From: Pelagibacteraceae bacterium AG-422-B15
GTDB lineage: Bacteria > Pseudomonadota > Alphaproteobacteria > Pelagibacterales > AG-422-B15
Assembly (NCBI GenBank): GCA_905182445.1
Contig: CAJJBM010000012.1
Coordinates: 1 to 45,023 of the forward strand
Direction of reading: 5' to 3'
Length of the DNA: 45,023 nt
Shown here: positions 7,229-16,882 of the stretch, piece by piece
Layout: the number at the start of each line of letters is the position of its first letter
Position numbering within the stretch: the first letter of the stretch is position 1
Notes under the pieces: model-generated
What the model saw: only the letters and a program-made list of their open reading frames with translations
What the model was told of the DNA's origin: nothing
Databases searched by the model: none
Position numbers and translations under genes: made by a program

Positions 7229-9108
7229 CTTTTTAATCTAACTCTAAATACTATTGCAGAGACGCCGCCAAGTGTCATTAAAATGATACTAAACCAGATG
7301 AATGACATTAATGGTTTTATATGAATCCTTACATTTACAAAATCTGAATTTTCTGGAATGTTCATTACTACATATATATCAGCTAAAAATTTTCTAACGA
7401 TACTTGTTTCTGAAGTGACAGTTGGTGGATTACTATAAACTCTAATCTCTGGCTTAAAAGTTTCTAATATTGTTTTATTATCCATTAAATAAAAAATTGC
7501 TTTTATAGAGTTATAATTTTTACCCTTAGTCTGTTCTACACTTTTAAATTTAAATTTATGGTTGTCTAATATTAATATATCATTAACTTTAGCTTGAAAT
7601 ATTTTTTCTTGTGCAAAAGTAGCGTTGCCAACAACTGATAATATTAATAAACCGAAACCAATATGTGCTAAAGATTTTCCAAGTGAAGGTTTAATTATAG
7701 TGTAGCTGTTCTTAATTCTTAATCCATTTTTTATACTAACCAGTATTAAAGTTAAGCTTAAGGTTAACAAAGTAATTTGAGTTAACTGCAGTTCGATAAA
7801 GTAAATACTAAAGCCAAATATTATTGCTAAACTTAATATGAATAATTTACTGATAGAAAATATTATTTCAGTAATTTTATCATTTTGCCATTTAGCATTA
7901 GGTCCAATAATCATAATAAATAGTAAAAGAACTGTGATTGGAAGTAGGGATAAAATGTAATAATTTGGCCCCACTGAAATACTTTTTTGTAAGAATAAGT
8001 CAGTCCCTAATGGGTAAAGCGTGCCTAAAAAAACAACAAATAAAGTTGATAAAAGTAACCAATTATTAGCCAGAATACTGGATTCTTTACTTACTAAGTT
8101 TATTTCACTTTTATTATCTAATAGAGGCCCCTTAAAAGCATAAAGTGTAAAGCTAATAACTAGTATGATAGCTAGAAATATTAAAATGAATAACCCTCTA
8201 GTTGGATCAGAGGCAAATGTATGCACAGAATTAAGAATTCCAGATCTAACAAGAAAGGTTCCTATTAAACTTAGAGAAAATGTCAGAATTGATAAAAGAA
8301 TAGTCCATGACTGTAATATATTTTTCTTCTCTAAAATAATTACACAATGAAATAGTGCGGTACCCGCGAGCCATGGCATTAGTGATGCATTTTCAACTGG
8401 ATCCCAAAACCAATATCCGCCCCAACCCAACTCATAGTATGCCCAAAAAGAACCAAGGCCTATACCTAGTGTTAAAAAAATCCAAGCAGTGAGTACCCAC
8501 GGGTGCAACCATCCAGCCCACTCCTTGTCTACCTTATTTGATAACATGCCACCAACAGCAAAACTTAGCACAAGAGAATATCCTACATAACCAATATATA
8601 ATATTGGCGGATGAATTGCTAAAAGTAAATCTTGTAGTACCGGATTTAAACCCAACCCTTCATTTACAATTGACTCTGATTGTATGAAGGGGTTTGAAGT
8701 AAAAAATAAAAATAGCGTGAAACCAAATATTATAAAACTTTGAAATGAGATTACATTTTTTTTAAAATCTAGATTTTTAATCTTAGAGTAAGAGAATATA
8801 AAATTAAAGATTGTTAAAACTAATATCCATAAAAGCAGGCTTCCTTCATGATTTCCCCAAGCACCTGCAATCTTATAAATAAGCGGTTTTTCCGAATGTG
8901 AGTTATTAACAACTAGTTGATAATTAAAATTAGAATCAACAAAAATATAAATTAATAAAATAAATGCAAATAAGCTAAAAAAAAATGGAATTCTGCTAAA
9001 AATTTTGTAGTTAATATCTATTTTCTTTGGTAGCAAATATAAGGATTGAATCAAAGATGCCGATAAACAAACTAGCAATAATATATTTCCAAAATTTCCT
9101 AAATTCAT
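7225..9108 (-). CDS. ccmF: Cytochrome c heme lyase subunit CcmF
   Basis: Large inner-membrane protein that accepts heme from CcmE and attaches it to apocytochrome c together with CcmH. It has 627 aa with many membrane helices. The tryptophan-rich WWD heme-binding segment is present (GGYWFWDPVENASLMPW), as is the conserved AGAWGNHEGSLLLW segment. The C-terminal periplasmic region and last helix are intact. The length is close to the usual 630-660. The start ATG at 9108 lies four bases after the ccmE stop. Confidence 0.97.
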   Translation of the reverse strand: MNLGNFGNILLLVCLSASLIQSLYLLPKKIDINYKIFSRIPFFFSLFAFILLIYIFVDSNFNYQLVVNNSHSEKPLIYKIAGAWGNHEGSLLLWILVLTIFNFIFSYSKIKNLDFKKNVISFQSFIIFGFTLFLFFTSNPFIQSESIVNEGLGLNPVLQDLLLAIHPPILYIGYVGYSLVLSFAVGGMLSNKVDKEWAGWLHPWVLTAWIFLTLGIGLGSFWAYYELGWGGYWFWDPVENASLMPWLAGTALFHCVIILEKKNILQSWTILLSILTFSLSLIGTFLVRSGILNSVHTFASDPTRGLFILIFLAIILVISFTLYAFKGPLLDNKSEINLVSKESSILANNWLLLSTLFVVFLGTLYPLGTDLFLQKSISVGPNYYILSLLPITVLLLFIMIIGPNAKWQNDKITEIIFSISKLFILSLAIIFGFSIYFIELQLTQITLLTLSLTLILVSIKNGLRIKNSYTIIKPSLGKSLAHIGFGLLILSVVGNATFAQEKIFQAKVNDILILDNHKFKFKSVEQTKGKNYNSIKAIFYLMDNKTILETFKPEIRVYSNPPTVTSETSIVRKFLADIYVVMNIPENSDFVNVRIHIKPLMSFIWFSIILMTLGGVSAIVFRVRLKR

Positions 9109-9111
9109 ATT

Positions 9112-9552
9112 TTATTCTTCTTGCCATTGGCCTTCTTTTTTTAAGGCCTCTATTACCTCAGGAGGCATATAATTTTCATCATGTTTTGCTAAAACTTTTA
9201 TAGCTGTAATACTTGCCTTATCAATTGCCAAGCCTTCAACCACAACACCTTTGTTTTCAGCAAATAAATTCGGCATTATACCAACAAAGCTAACGTCAAC
9301 TTCGTTAGATCTATCAGTAATTATAAAACTATATATCTTGGTTTTATCATCATATTTATAACTATCTTCTTTTACTAACCCACCAACTCTAATAATGTTT
9401 TTTTTATCAATATTGGTAAGTTGAAGCTCTGTTGGGCTGTAAAAATAAATAATATTGTCTCTTAAATTCATAGTAATTAACAAAGTAGCAATTATTAATA
9501 CCAGTGCACTCAGTAAGATTATTATCAATCTTTTCTTAACTTTATTGCTCAT
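9112..9552 (-). CDS. ccmE: Periplasmic heme chaperone CcmE
   Basis: Carries heme covalently on a histidine and delivers it to CcmF. It has 146 aa: an N-terminal anchor (about 8-28), a small OB-fold beta-barrel and the signature HDENYMPPEV with heme-binding His124 and Tyr128. The start ATG at 9552 lies inside the 3' end of ccmD (11-base overlap), and its stop is four bases before ccmF. Confidence 0.96.
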   Translation of the reverse strand: MSNKVKKRLIIILLSALVLIIATLLITMNLRDNIIYFYSPTELQLTNIDKKNIIRVGGLVKEDSYKYDDKTKIYSFIITDRSNEVDVSFVGIMPNLFAENKGVVVEGLAIDKASITAIKVLAKHDENYMPPEVIEALKKEGQWQEE

Positions 9553-9700
9553 TCTTACCTTGCAAATTTTCTAATTTTTTCTCTTTTTTTAATAAACTTA
9601 AATAATTATATAAAAATAAAACTATTAAACTTATCAAGGTGAAACTGTATGCTAACCATACGTATTCCCCATAACCATTCATATAAAATATTTCACTCAT
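9542..9700 (-). CDS. ccmD: Heme exporter accessory protein CcmD
   Basis: Short membrane protein that stabilises CcmC-heme-CcmE and helps release holo-CcmE. The 52-codon frame reads MSEIFYMNGYGEYVWLAYSF and then one membrane helix, followed by a Lys/Glu-rich cytoplasmic tail (KKEKKLENLQGKNEQ). The family hallmark G-x-Y-V-W-x-A-Y just before the helix is present. The ATG at 9700 overlaps the ccmC stop by one base (TAATG), and its end overlaps ccmE by 11 bases. Position, length and motif agree. Confidence 0.93.
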   Translation of the reverse strand: MSEIFYMNGYGEYVWLAYSFTLISLIVLFLYNYLSLLKKEKKLENLQGKNEQ

Positions 9701-10401
9701 TACTTGCTTACTCTCAGAATTTTTTGATCCAAGGTTTCAATTTTATATCTCATCAAAAATACAGTTACTAAAAATAATATATAAGCAAATGTCATCAGCA
9801 TTAATGGAGTGAGCATTGAGATATGAATACTTGGTGCAGAAAGTTTAGAAATAGTTGCAGGTTGATGAAGAGTATTCCACCAATCAACCGAAAATTTTAT
9901 TATTGGAATATTTATAAAACCAATAATACCCAGTGCTGCTGATATTTTTGCAGCAAGATCCTTATTTGCAATTGTTTGCCATGTCATTATATACGCCACA
10001 TAAAGAAAAAATAAAATTAACATAGATGTTAACCTTGCATCCCATGCCCACCATGTTCCCCAAGTTGGCTTTCCCCAAATACTGCCTGTCACTAATGCAA
10101 TTAATGTAAACAGTGCTCCAATTGGTGCAATTGACTTCGCAAACAAATTAAAAATTGGATTTCTAAAAATAAACCAGGCGATACAAGAAAGTGCTAAAAA
10201 AGAATAAGAGCTAAGAGCCAACCAGGCCGCTGGTACATGTACGTACATAATTCGCATAGAATCACCTTGCAAATAATCTGGTGGAGAATTCAAAATGGCA
10301 TAATATAAACCAAGTATGAAGGCTATTAATGTGGCGATATTAAAAATTGGCAATCTCCTTCTGAGTGAATCAATTATTCCATTGGGTAACTTGATATACA
10401 T
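9700..10401 (-). CDS. ccmC: Heme exporter membrane protein CcmC
   Basis: Integral membrane protein that loads heme onto CcmE. It has 233 aa and six predicted helices, with the WWD motif WGTWWAWDARLTS between two periplasmic histidine regions (MYVHVPAAW upstream, LHQPA downstream). The length is typical. It lies 31 bases downstream of ccmB, and its stop overlaps the start of ccmD. Confidence 0.97.
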   Translation of the reverse strand: MYIKLPNGIIDSLRRRLPIFNIATLIAFILGLYYAILNSPPDYLQGDSMRIMYVHVPAAWLALSSYSFLALSCIAWFIFRNPIFNLFAKSIAPIGALFTLIALVTGSIWGKPTWGTWWAWDARLTSMLILFFLYVAYIMTWQTIANKDLAAKISAALGIIGFINIPIIKFSVDWWNTLHQPATISKLSAPSIHISMLTPLMLMTFAYILFLVTVFLMRYKIETLDQKILRVSK

Positions 10402-10432
10402 ATAAATTTTCTATCAGCTTATATTAAAATTA

Positions 10433-11068
10433 CTACTCAGCATAAAGACGCAGACTATAAGTGCTCGTAAATAGTGAGAAAATAAAGGCAATTAGTGATA
10501 AACCTAATAGAACTAAGCCAGATTCCTGATTGGCGCCAAATATAATAAATGGAATATATAATGGAATAATAATAATAGTTTTATATATATCAGCTCTTTT
10601 GCTTCCTAAGGTTAACGCACTAATAGCTGCTCCAATAAAAACCATACCTGGTGAACCAGCAAATACATTTATTATAATGTTTAGTATATCTTGCATATTT
10701 ACTTCGAATAATAACCCTGCAATCGGAATAACCATAATTATAGGAATGCAGTTTGCGATCCAATGTGAAATGAATTTACAGCAGACAATTAACTCTAGTG
10801 GTTGCTGAGTTAGAATAATTGTATCTAAATTTCCATCTTCATAATCAGATGTAAATACTCTATCAAGAGTTAATAAAATTGATAGAGCGATTGAAATCCA
10901 AATAAAACCTGTAAATAGAATTGAGAATTCACTTATATTTGTTCCAAATACAAATGGTATTAAAATTAAGATTAAGATTAAAAAGCTAGCGGCAAATAGA
11001 AAATTTGTATTTGAATAAAATGCTAGTTTAAGATCTCTACTGATTAAATTATAAAACTGCATAATCAT
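10433..11068 (-). CDS. ccmB: Heme exporter ABC transporter permease CcmB
   Basis: Membrane subunit of the CcmAB complex, which uses ATP to release holo-CcmE from CcmC. It has 211 aa with six hydrophobic segments. The N-terminal RDLKLAF, the FTSDYEDGNLDTIILTQQPLE loop and the central SPGMVFIGAAISALTLGS are typical CcmB segments. The start may be ATG 11068 or the in-frame ATG at 11062. It overlaps the end of ccmA by 20 bases. Confidence 0.95.
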   Translation of the reverse strand: MIMQFYNLISRDLKLAFYSNTNFLFAASFLILILILIPFVFGTNISEFSILFTGFIWISIALSILLTLDRVFTSDYEDGNLDTIILTQQPLELIVCCKFISHWIANCIPIIMVIPIAGLLFEVNMQDILNIIINVFAGSPGMVFIGAAISALTLGSKRADIYKTIIIIPLYIPFIIFGANQESGLVLLGLSLIAFIFSLFTSTYSLRLYAE

Positions 11069-11669
11069 CCATATTTATTAAGAGATCATATTTTAAATCA
11101 ATATCGTTGTTTGAAGAGTAAAGAGTAATTCCTTCACTTTGATTATGTTGCAAAATTATATTCTCTAATAATTTTATCTTATTTGTATCAAGAAAAACAA
11201 GTGGCTCATCTAATAGCCACACTTTAGCTTTTGATATTAATAGTCTAAATAAAGAGATAAGTTTTTTTTGACCATCCGATAATGAATCAATATCTTTATT
11301 TAATAGCATTTTAATATCTAATAAGTCTAATATTTCACTTACATTATTTTTTGTATGATAAATCAATTGCCACAGCTCTATATTTTGTTGAACTGTTAAG
11401 TTTTCTTTTAAAGAATTTTTTTGACCAACAAATCTAAAGTCAGATAATAGTTCTGTATTTACTTGCAAATCATTATCATTAAATAAGATGCTACCATTAT
11501 ACTTACTTATATATCCCGCTATCGTTCTCAATAAGCTAGTTTTACCTGAGCCATTTTTACCACGGATAAGCATTGTTTGATTTGATTCAACATCACATGA
11601 AAGTCTTTTAAAAATTATTTTATCTTCTCTGACACATTCTAAGTTCTGGATTATTAGTTTATTACTCAT
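11049..11669 (-). CDS. ccmA: Heme exporter ABC transporter ATPase CcmA
   Basis: ATPase subunit of the CcmAB complex. It has 206 aa from ATG 11669, with Walker A GKNGSGKT (37-44), the signature LSDGQ (130-134; consensus LSxGQ) and Walker B VWLLDEP (about 150-156). A TTG lies four codons upstream in frame, but ATG 11669 begins directly at MSNKLIIQNLECVRED and is preferred. It is the first gene of the leftward run, so the promoter must lie in the 81 bases shared with acnA or inside acnA. Confidence 0.95.
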   Translation of the reverse strand: MSNKLIIQNLECVREDKIIFKRLSCDVESNQTMLIRGKNGSGKTSLLRTIAGYISKYNGSILFNDNDLQVNTELLSDFRFVGQKNSLKENLTVQQNIELWQLIYHTKNNVSEILDLLDIKMLLNKDIDSLSDGQKKLISLFRLLISKAKVWLLDEPLVFLDTNKIKLLENIILQHNQSEGITLYSSNNDIDLKYDLLINMDDYAVL

Positions 11670-11750
11670 ATTATTGGTCAAATAAGTTTAATATTTTTTT
11701 CATTGATTGCAGGTCAAATTAGTCCTATTAATACAACGAGTAAAGGATGT

Positions 11751-14444
11751 ATGCACGATAGTTATAAAACAAAAAAAACCCTTAAAATTGGCAAAAAAAC
11801 GTATGTTTTTAATAGCCTTAAATTAGCTGAAAAAAATGGTCTTAAGAATATATCCTCTCTACCTTTTTCTATAAAAATTCTACTTGAAAATCTAATAAGA
11901 AATGAAGATGGGGTTACAGTTACATCTAAAGATATAAAAACATTTAGCAAATGGAAAAAAGATAAGAGGATAGATCTTGAAATAAACTTTCGCCCAGCAA
12001 GAGTTTTAATGCAAGATTTTACAGGTGTTCCAGCTGTAGTTGACTTAGCAGCCATGCGAGCTGCAATGAGAGTTTTAAAAAGTGATCCAAAGAAAATTAA
12101 TCCCTTAACGCCCGTTGATCTGGTTATAGATCATTCGGTAATGGTAGATAAAGCAGGTAATGCTGGAGCATATAAGGCTAACGTTGAATTAGAATATAAA
12201 AGAAATATAGAGCGTTATGAATTTTTAAGATGGGGACAAAAATCATTTGATAATTTTAGAGTTGTTCCACCCGGTATAGGCATATGTCATCAAGTGAACT
12301 TAGAAAATTTAGCCCGAACAGTTTGGTCTGATAAAAAAAAGATTGATGGTAGAGTAGTCAATTTAGCTTATCCAGATACTGTTGTTGGAACTGATAGTCA
12401 TACGACTATGATCAATGGTTTGTCAGTTTTAGGCTGGGGTGTTGGAGGAATTGAAGCTGAAGCTGCAATGTTAGGACAGCCAATATCAATGGTAGTACCT
12501 GAAGTTGTTGGATTTGAAATTGTTGGAAAACTAAAGGAAGGCACAACAGCGACTGACTTGGTCTTAACCATTACGGAAATTTTAAGAAAAAAAGGTGTTG
12601 TAAGTAAGTTTATTGAATTCTTTGGTAGCGGTTTAAAAGATTTGCCAGTTGCTGATAGAGCTACTATTGCAAACATGGCACCAGAATATGGAGCAACTTG
12701 TGGAATATTTCCAATTGATAAGGAAACTATTAAGTTTTTAGAATCGACTGGACGACCTAAGGATGAAATTGCTCTAACCAAAAAGTATGCAATGGAACAG
12801 GGTATGTGGGAAACTCATACTAAAAAAAATACAATAATTTATACAACAAAAATAAAATTAGATTTATCTACAATTGTTCCTTGTTTGTCTGGACCAAAAA
12901 GACCTCAAGATAAAATTGAATTGCCAGATGTTGCTAAGTCTTTTGATAATAGTCTTGATGTTGATTTTCAAACAGCATCTAAATCTAAGATAAGTAAAGT
13001 TAAAAATAAAAACTACAGCATAGATCATGGCCATGTTGCTATTGCCGCAATTACTAGCTGTACAAATACTTCCAATCCAAGTGTCATGATAGGTGCAGGA
13101 TTATTGGCTAAAAAAGCATATAAATTAGGTCTTCGAAAAAAACCATGGGTTAAAACATCTCTGGCTCCAGGCTCAAAAGTAGTAACTGATTATCTAGTTA
13201 AATCAGGAACACAGAAATATTTAAATTATTTAGGCTTTCAGCTTGTTGGTTTTGGCTGCACAACTTGTATTGGTAATTCTGGTCCACTTGATGAGGATAT
13301 TTCTAAAACAATTTCAGCAAACGATCTTATTGTAAGTGGAGTATTGTCTGGAAATAGAAATTTTGAAGGTCGAATTAATCCACATGTTAAAGCAAACTAC
13401 CTAGCATCACCTCCATTGGTCGTAGCTTATGCATTGGCCGGAAGTACAAAGATAAATATTACTAAAGATCCTATTGGTGAAAATAAAAATGGCAAAAAAA
13501 TATACTTAAAAGACATCTGGCCAACATCAAAAGAAATAAAAGAAATGATGAGTAAAACTATTAACTCTAAACTTTATATTAATAGATATAAAAATGTTTT
13601 TGCAGGAGATGCTAAATGGAAAAATGTTAAAGCATCAACTGGTCTTACATATAAATGGAATAAAAAATCTACTTATGTTCAACACCCTCCATATTTTGAA
13701 AATATGCAACTTGAAGGTGGGAATATTAAAAATGTTATAGATGCAAATATCTTGGGTGTTTTTGGAGATTCTGTAACTACGGATCATATTAGTCCAGCAG
13801 GTTCAATTAAGGCAGATGGCCCAGCTGGTGATTACTTAAGAAGTAAATCTGTTAAAGTTCATGAATTCAATTCATTTGGTGCGCGCCGTGGTAATCACGA
13901 AATTATGATGCGTGGAACTTTCTCTAATATTCGTATTAAAAATGAAATGCTTGATGGAATAGAGGGTGGATACACTTGTCATTACCCTTCTAAAAAACAA
14001 ATGTCTATTTTTGATGCTTCAATGAAATATCAAAAAGCTAAAAAGTCTCTAGTTATATTTTCCGGCAAAGATTATGGAATGGGTTCTTCAAGAGATTGGG
14101 CTGCAAAAGGGACAAATCTTCTTGGTGTAAAAGCAGTTATAGCAGAATCTTATGAACGAATTCATAGATCAAATCTTGTTGGAATGGGTGTATTACCATT
14201 GCAGTTTATTAAGGGAGAAGACCGAAAAAGCTTGAAGCTAACAGGTGCTGAAATTGTTTCTATTACTGGCTTAGATGGGGACATATCTCCAAATATGCAA
14301 CTACCAATGTCTATCAAGTATGCTTCAGGTAAAACTGTCCTAACTAAAGTGAATTGTCTAATTAAGACAGTAAACGAAGTTGAATATTTACAAACTGGTG
14401 GAATACTTCAGTACGTTCTAAAAAATTTAGCTGAGTCTGCTTAA
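11751..14444 (+). CDS. acnA: Aconitate hydratase A (aconitase)
   Basis: Interconverts citrate and isocitrate in the TCA cycle using a 4Fe-4S cluster. It has 897 aa from ATG 11751; the frame stays open upstream to a TTG at 11703, but MHDSYKTKKTLKIG with AAAGGA just before it matches the family start. Cluster ligands are Cys437 (SCTNTSNPS), Cys503 and Cys506 (CTTC), with the spacing usual for AcnA. The C-terminal swivel domain includes SSRDWAAKG. It is divergent from the ccm run, a known alphaproteobacterial neighbourhood, and converges on htpG with a two-base gap. Confidence 0.97.
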   Translation: MHDSYKTKKTLKIGKKTYVFNSLKLAEKNGLKNISSLPFSIKILLENLIRNEDGVTVTSKDIKTFSKWKKDKRIDLEINFRPARVLMQDFTGVPAVVDLAAMRAAMRVLKSDPKKINPLTPVDLVIDHSVMVDKAGNAGAYKANVELEYKRNIERYEFLRWGQKSFDNFRVVPPGIGICHQVNLENLARTVWSDKKKIDGRVVNLAYPDTVVGTDSHTTMINGLSVLGWGVGGIEAEAAMLGQPISMVVPEVVGFEIVGKLKEGTTATDLVLTITEILRKKGVVSKFIEFFGSGLKDLPVADRATIANMAPEYGATCGIFPIDKETIKFLESTGRPKDEIALTKKYAMEQGMWETHTKKNTIIYTTKIKLDLSTIVPCLSGPKRPQDKIELPDVAKSFDNSLDVDFQTASKSKISKVKNKNYSIDHGHVAIAAITSCTNTSNPSVMIGAGLLAKKAYKLGLRKKPWVKTSLAPGSKVVTDYLVKSGTQKYLNYLGFQLVGFGCTTCIGNSGPLDEDISKTISANDLIVSGVLSGNRNFEGRINPHVKANYLASPPLVVAYALAGSTKINITKDPIGENKNGKKIYLKDIWPTSKEIKEMMSKTINSKLYINRYKNVFAGDAKWKNVKASTGLTYKWNKKSTYVQHPPYFENMQLEGGNIKNVIDANILGVFGDSVTTDHISPAGSIKADGPAGDYLRSKSVKVHEFNSFGARRGNHEIMMRGTFSNIRIKNEMLDGIEGGYTCHYPSKKQMSIFDASMKYQKAKKSLVIFSGKDYGMGSSRDWAAKGTNLLGVKAVIAESYERIHRSNLVGMGVLPLQFIKGEDRKSLKLTGAEIVSITGLDGDISPNMQLPMSIKYASGKTVLTKVNCLIKTVNEVEYLQTGGILQYVLKNLAESA

Positions 14445-14464
14445 ATTTAACTAATCGAAGCAGA
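14436..14464. terminator. Possible bidirectional hairpin over the acnA/htpG stops
   Basis: Seven perfect pairs (14436-14442 with 14458-14464, TCTGCTT/AAGCAGA) flank a 15-base loop that holds both convergent stop codons. There is no clear T-run, so this is a weak candidate for ending transcription from either side. Confidence 0.3.
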
Positions 14465-16333
14465 GATAGTATCAATCAATTTCTTAGAAAAGCTAACTGG
14501 ATCAGATGGTTTTTCTCCATCAAGTATCATAGATTGTTCATATAAAAGAATACCTATATTTTCAATATCACCAATAGAAGCTTTATCTTTAGACATCTTA
14601 GCTAACTTTTTAATCAGTTTATGATCAGGATTAATTTCTAATATCTTTAGAGATGCACCTTGCTGAAGCTGATTATGTTGTTGCAATATTTTCTCTAACT
14701 GTGGATCCATTGCAGACTCATCTACGACTAAACATACAGGACTTTCTGTAAGTCTTGAAGAAGTTCTTACATCCTTAACTTTATCTTTTAATTTATCTTT
14801 TAGTAAAATGATTAGTGGCTCTAGCGACTTATCTTCTTTTTTATCTTTGTCGTCAGTTTTTTTCTTACTAATTGAGTCAAGATCATCAACACCTTTTGTA
14901 ACTGATTTAATATTTTTTTCCTTATAATTTGGAGTTGAAGATGTCCAAAAACTATCAACAGCATCATCAAGGATTAAAACATTAACGCCTCTAGATTTGT
15001 AGCCTTCTAAACTAGGATTATTGATAACATTGTCATACTTATCTCCTGTTATGAAATAGATATCTTTTTGTTTCTTACCCATTGTTTCAATATATTCATC
15101 TAATGTAATAAGTTTTGTAGAATTAGAATTTTTAAATAAAGCTATCTCTAGTAATGTATCTTTTTTTTCAGCATCTTCATAAATACCCTCTTTAATTACA
15201 GGACCAAAATTGGACCAAAACTCTTCATATGCCGATCTATCGTTTGCTAATTTTTTCTTTAAGTCACCAATGGTTCGTCTAACAAGAGCATTCCTAATTT
15301 TTTTAACAACTGGATTATTTTGAAGCATTTCACGACTAATATTTAGTGGTAGGTCCTCAGAATCAATTACCCCTCTCAAAAATCTTAAGTATGGAGGAAT
15401 TAGCTCAGGACAATTATCGGTAATAAAAACTTTTTTTACATACAATTTAAGTCTATTTTCACGCGCAGGGTCGTATAGATCAAAGGGCTTGGTAGATGGA
15501 ATAAAGTTTAAAACTGTATATTCAATTTGGCCTTCAGCTTTATAGTGAGACGTTAACCATGGATCATCATACATTTGACCTACATGATTATAAAACTCCT
15601 TGTATTGTTCTTTAGTAATTTTATTTTTTGGACGTGTCCAAAGTGCTAAAGCAGAATTAATTGCTTCAGGCTTTTCATCTACTTTATCTTTAATGTCTCT
15701 AACAAATATAGGAATGCTAATATGATCAGAATATTTTCTAATAATTTCTTCAATTCTTATTTTCTCTAGGTATTCTTTACCCTCTTTAGTAATTGATAGA
15801 ATAACTTTTGTACCTCGGTTGGAATTAAGTAGCTCTAAATCATCCGACTCTTCAATTGTAAAATTACTTTCTCCATCAGATTTCCATATCCATATTTTTT
15901 TGTCGCCGGCTTTTCGAGTAATTACTTTTAAGTCAGAAGCCACCATAAATGCTGAATAAAAACCAACACCAAATTGTCCTATTAGTGAAAGGTCTTTAGT
16001 TTCAGTTGCTTCTTTAATAAATTGTGCAGTTCCTGATCTTGCAATAGTTCCCAAGTTATTAACAAGGTCATCTCTATCCATTCCAATGCCATTATCAGTA
16101 ATTGTTATTAGACTTTCTTTTTTATCGATTTCAATTTGAATTTTTAAATCCGGATCAGATTGTAAAAGTTTTTCTTTTGTAGTTGCTAGATATCGCAACT
16201 TATCACATGCATCAGATGCATTTGATACAAGCTCTCTAACAAATACTTCTTTTTCTGAGTATACTGAATTAATCATCAACTTTAAGAGTTGACTGACTTC
16301 AGTTTGAAATTCTAATTTTTCTGATTTTGCCAT
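14447..16333 (-). CDS. htpG: Chaperone protein HtpG (Hsp90)
   Basis: ATP-dependent chaperone of the Hsp90 family, 628 aa, cytoplasmic. The N-terminal GHKL ATPase domain shows ELVSNASDACDKLRY, DNGIGM and GQFGVGFYSAF. The middle domain includes the conserved LPLNISREMLQ. A Lys/Asp-rich stretch of about 20 residues (KKKTDDKDKKEDKS) precedes the C-terminal dimer domain. The length is typical for bacteria. A heat-shock type promoter lies directly upstream. It converges on acnA. Confidence 0.98.
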   Translation of the reverse strand: MAKSEKLEFQTEVSQLLKLMINSVYSEKEVFVRELVSNASDACDKLRYLATTKEKLLQSDPDLKIQIEIDKKESLITITDNGIGMDRDDLVNNLGTIARSGTAQFIKEATETKDLSLIGQFGVGFYSAFMVASDLKVITRKAGDKKIWIWKSDGESNFTIEESDDLELLNSNRGTKVILSITKEGKEYLEKIRIEEIIRKYSDHISIPIFVRDIKDKVDEKPEAINSALALWTRPKNKITKEQYKEFYNHVGQMYDDPWLTSHYKAEGQIEYTVLNFIPSTKPFDLYDPARENRLKLYVKKVFITDNCPELIPPYLRFLRGVIDSEDLPLNISREMLQNNPVVKKIRNALVRRTIGDLKKKLANDRSAYEEFWSNFGPVIKEGIYEDAEKKDTLLEIALFKNSNSTKLITLDEYIETMGKKQKDIYFITGDKYDNVINNPSLEGYKSRGVNVLILDDAVDSFWTSSTPNYKEKNIKSVTKGVDDLDSISKKKTDDKDKKEDKSLEPLIILLKDKLKDKVKDVRTSSRLTESPVCLVVDESAMDPQLEKILQQHNQLQQGASLKILEINPDHKLIKKLAKMSKDKASIGDIENIGILLYEQSMILDGEKPSDPVSFSKKLIDTISASIS

Positions 16334-16358
16334 AGTTATTATTTAAATGTTAAATTGA

Positions 16359-16387
16359 TATATTGGAATTATTACTAATATTTCAAG
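16359..16387 (-). promoter_or_regulatory. RpoH (sigma-32) type promoter for htpG
   Basis: Read on the minus strand: CTTGAAA (16387-16381), a 14-base spacer, then CCAATATA (16366-16359). This fits the heat-shock sigma factor consensus (CTTGAAA, 13-14 bases, CCCCATNT) with a complete -35 and a partial -10. The predicted leader to the ATG at 16333 is about 20 bases. A sigma-32 promoter on htpG is expected biology. Confidence 0.7.
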
Positions 16388-16463
16388 TCTTTTATCATAA
16401 AAAAAATACATTAATCACTATTTTTACTATTTTTTTTGAGCAAATATTAGTTATTATAAAAAC

Positions 16464-16838
16464 ATGGTAGTTAGATATTTAGATAATCAAATTAATAACC
16501 CTCAAGCTAATCATAATTCAAATCAAACATTTGTTTCTCAAACATTTTTTAATAGAAGTGAGCTAAATCAGATTTTATCTATATATGGCAAAAAAGTGAG
16601 TGAAGGTAAATGGAAAGATTACGCGATTGACCATCTAGAAAATTCTGCAATTTTTTCTTTTTTTAGAAATACATTTGAAAGTGCTGCCCTGAAGATTATT
16701 AAACACAAACGTACTTCAAAATCTAAATTAAAATATCATTTAGTGAGCGCATCTGGCTCAGACATAAAGCGCAGTAATGAGATAGATTTAATTATTAAAT
16801 ATCTAAATAATTCAAATCTAGAGGTCATAAAGAAATAG
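16464..16838 (+). CDS. DUF2794 family protein
   Basis: Alphaproteobacterial protein of unknown function, 124 aa. The core F-x-R-x-E-L-N-Q-I-L-x-x-Y-G-K followed by WKDYAIDHLENSAIFSFFR is the hallmark of DUF2794. The first 28 residues are Asn/Gln-rich and variable. The C-terminal part carries the usual SASGSDIKRSNEIDLI segment. There is no signal peptide or membrane helix. It is a single gene, divergent from htpG, with a hairpin terminator at its stop. Confidence 0.88.
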   Translation: MVVRYLDNQINNPQANHNSNQTFVSQTFFNRSELNQILSIYGKKVSEGKWKDYAIDHLENSAIFSFFRNTFESAALKIIKHKRTSKSKLKYHLVSASGSDIKRSNEIDLIIKYLNNSNLEVIKK

Positions 16839-16864
16839 AGCCTCTTAAAAAAAGAGACTCTATT
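16834..16864. terminator. Bidirectional terminator hairpin
   Basis: The arms AATAGAG-C-CTCTT (16834-16846) and AAGAG-A-CTCTATT (16852-16864) form twelve pairs with one mismatch and an A-rich loop. A T-run follows on the plus strand (16873-16880). The hairpin sits between two convergent genes and may serve both. Confidence 0.75.
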
Positions 16865-16882
16865 AGAAATTATTTTTTTTGA

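Noticed and set aside
11703-11750. TTG start for aconitase adding 16 residues
   Set aside because: The extra residues are not part of the family, and ATG 11751 with AAAGGA upstream fits the conserved N-terminus.
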